From positions 1 to 5,059 of the forward strand of contig WTIB01000329.1 of NCBI GenBank assembly GCA_011522905.1: a stretch of DNA of 5,059 bases, read 5' to 3'. Shown in pieces: positions 4,669 to 5,059 of this stretch; position 1 is the first letter of the stretch, and every line of letters starts with the position of its first letter. Source of the stretch: Crocinitomicaceae bacterium. Lineage in GTDB: Bacteria > Bacteroidota > Bacteroidia > Flavobacteriales_D > Crocinitomicaceae. The notes under the pieces were generated by a model, which saw nothing but the letters and a program-made list of their open reading frames with translations, was not told where the DNA came from and did no database searches. Both the position numbers and the translations under genes were made by a program.

Positions 4669-5059
4669 TCAATTTAAATCAATTCCATTTTCTGGAACCT
4701 TCCCACTAAACTTAGACAAAACTCGCTTTATCTCAAGAATATCTCTATCCACATCTCCTGTAGGTTCGAATGAGCCATGGAAACCACCTATTTTTTTTGA
4801 ATAATCAACATAGGCTATATAAATTGGGACTTTCGACTCAATAGCTATGTAATAAAAGCCCTTTTTCCAATTTGGGTTGTAGCTTCTCGTTCCTTCTGGT
4901 GTAAATACTAAAAATAACTCATCATTTTCTAAAAAAAGTTCTTTAGCCTTCTGAGTAATATTATTTTTCTTTTTTCGATCCACAGGAATTCCACCCATTT
5001 TTCGAAGAAAAAAACCAAAAGGAAAAAAAAATGCCTCTTTCTTTATTAAATACTTTGCC
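4669..5059 (-). CDS. Lysophospholipid (1-acylglycerol-3-phosphate) acyltransferase, PlsC-like, C-terminal part (partial)
   Basis: This is the C-terminal part, about 129 codons, of an acyltransferase that moves an acyl chain onto a lysophospholipid or lysophosphatidic acid at the inner membrane. The frame stays open past the ATG at 4998 to the right edge. Those upstream codons read AKYLIKKEAFFFPFGFFLRK directly into MGGIPVDRKK, which is the conserved PlsC middle region (acceptor-side motif GGIPVDR), so the true start lies outside the window. FTPEGTRS is the family's EGTRS motif. It is followed by WKKGFYYIAIESKVPIYIAYVDY, the usual strand containing a conserved proline. The catalytic HxxxxD motif should lie about 30-40 residues further upstream and is not visible. 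The form resembles short Bacteroidota acyltransferases of under 200 residues. Substrate choice (phospholipid, ornithine lipid or other) cannot be told. It converges on DUF5522 with a 2-bp gap. Confidence 0.88.
   Translation of the reverse strand, partial: AKYLIKKEAFFFPFGFFLRKMGGIPVDRKKKNNITQKAKELFLENDELFLVFTPEGTRSYNPNWKKGFYYIAIESKVPIYIAYVDYSKKIGGFHGSFEPTGDVDRDILEIKRVLSKFSGKVPENGIDLN

Noticed and set aside
4487..4672. Minus-strand open frame of 61 codons antisense to DUF5522
   Set aside because: It covers the conserved CCxxxCxxCP coding region in antisense and has no family features.
4641..4690. Possible terminator between DUF5522 and the acyltransferase (ATTTAAAT palindrome near 4672-4679)
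   Set aside because: Only a short AT palindrome is present, with no extended stem; similar words are expected by chance in AT-rich DNA.
4996..4998. ATG as the start of the acyltransferase
   Set aside because: The frame remains open upstream to the edge and those codons encode conserved PlsC sequence, so this Met is internal.

Overview
The window looks like a compact stretch of an AT-rich Bacteroidota chromosome, most likely Flavobacteriales. The evidence is a protein with a type IX secretion (T9SS) type B C-terminal sorting domain followed at once by a PorP/SprF-family outer-membrane partner, a two-domain DUF1599 protein divergent from folP, a DoxX-like gene next to DUF1599, and a DUF5522 cysteine-motif protein. 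Codon use is AT-rich throughout. I see no mobile element, CRISPR array, tRNA or rRNA, and no base-composition break suggesting an island.

Left block (1-1565): on the minus strand, DUF1599 (163-705) leads toward the first 35 codons of a DoxX/BT_3928-like membrane protein that runs off the left edge. Divergent from it, only 8 bp away, is folP (714-1565, dihydropteroate synthase), the sulfonamide target in folate synthesis. Its pterin-pocket residues are intact, but its first active-site loop is unusual.

Middle block (1633-3599, plus strand): a two-gene surface-protein unit. The first gene encodes a 314-residue secreted protein with a signal peptide, a PKD domain, an Ig-like region and a T9SS type B sorting domain. 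Five bases later comes a PorP/SprF-like beta-barrel that probably helps export or anchor it.

Right block (3601-5059): a minus-strand PLP enzyme of the ACC deaminase / D-cysteine desulfhydrase family, whose specificity residues favour the desulfhydrase side. A small DUF5522 protein with a CCxxxCxxCP motif diverges from it. A lysophospholipid acyltransferase (PlsC-like) on the minus strand is cut by the right edge, and its reading frame continues upstream of the first visible methionine.

The genes are packed very tightly. Convergent pairs are separated by 1 and 2 bp, and divergent pairs by 8 and about 37 bp, so promoters and terminators must lie largely inside coding sequence. No stretch longer than 300 bases lacks a gene. 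I found no clear sign of a wholly new system. The best leads are the altered dihydropteroate synthase loop, the pairing of DUF1599 with folP, the small T9SS substrate/PorP pair, and an inverted repeat spanning two facing stop codons.
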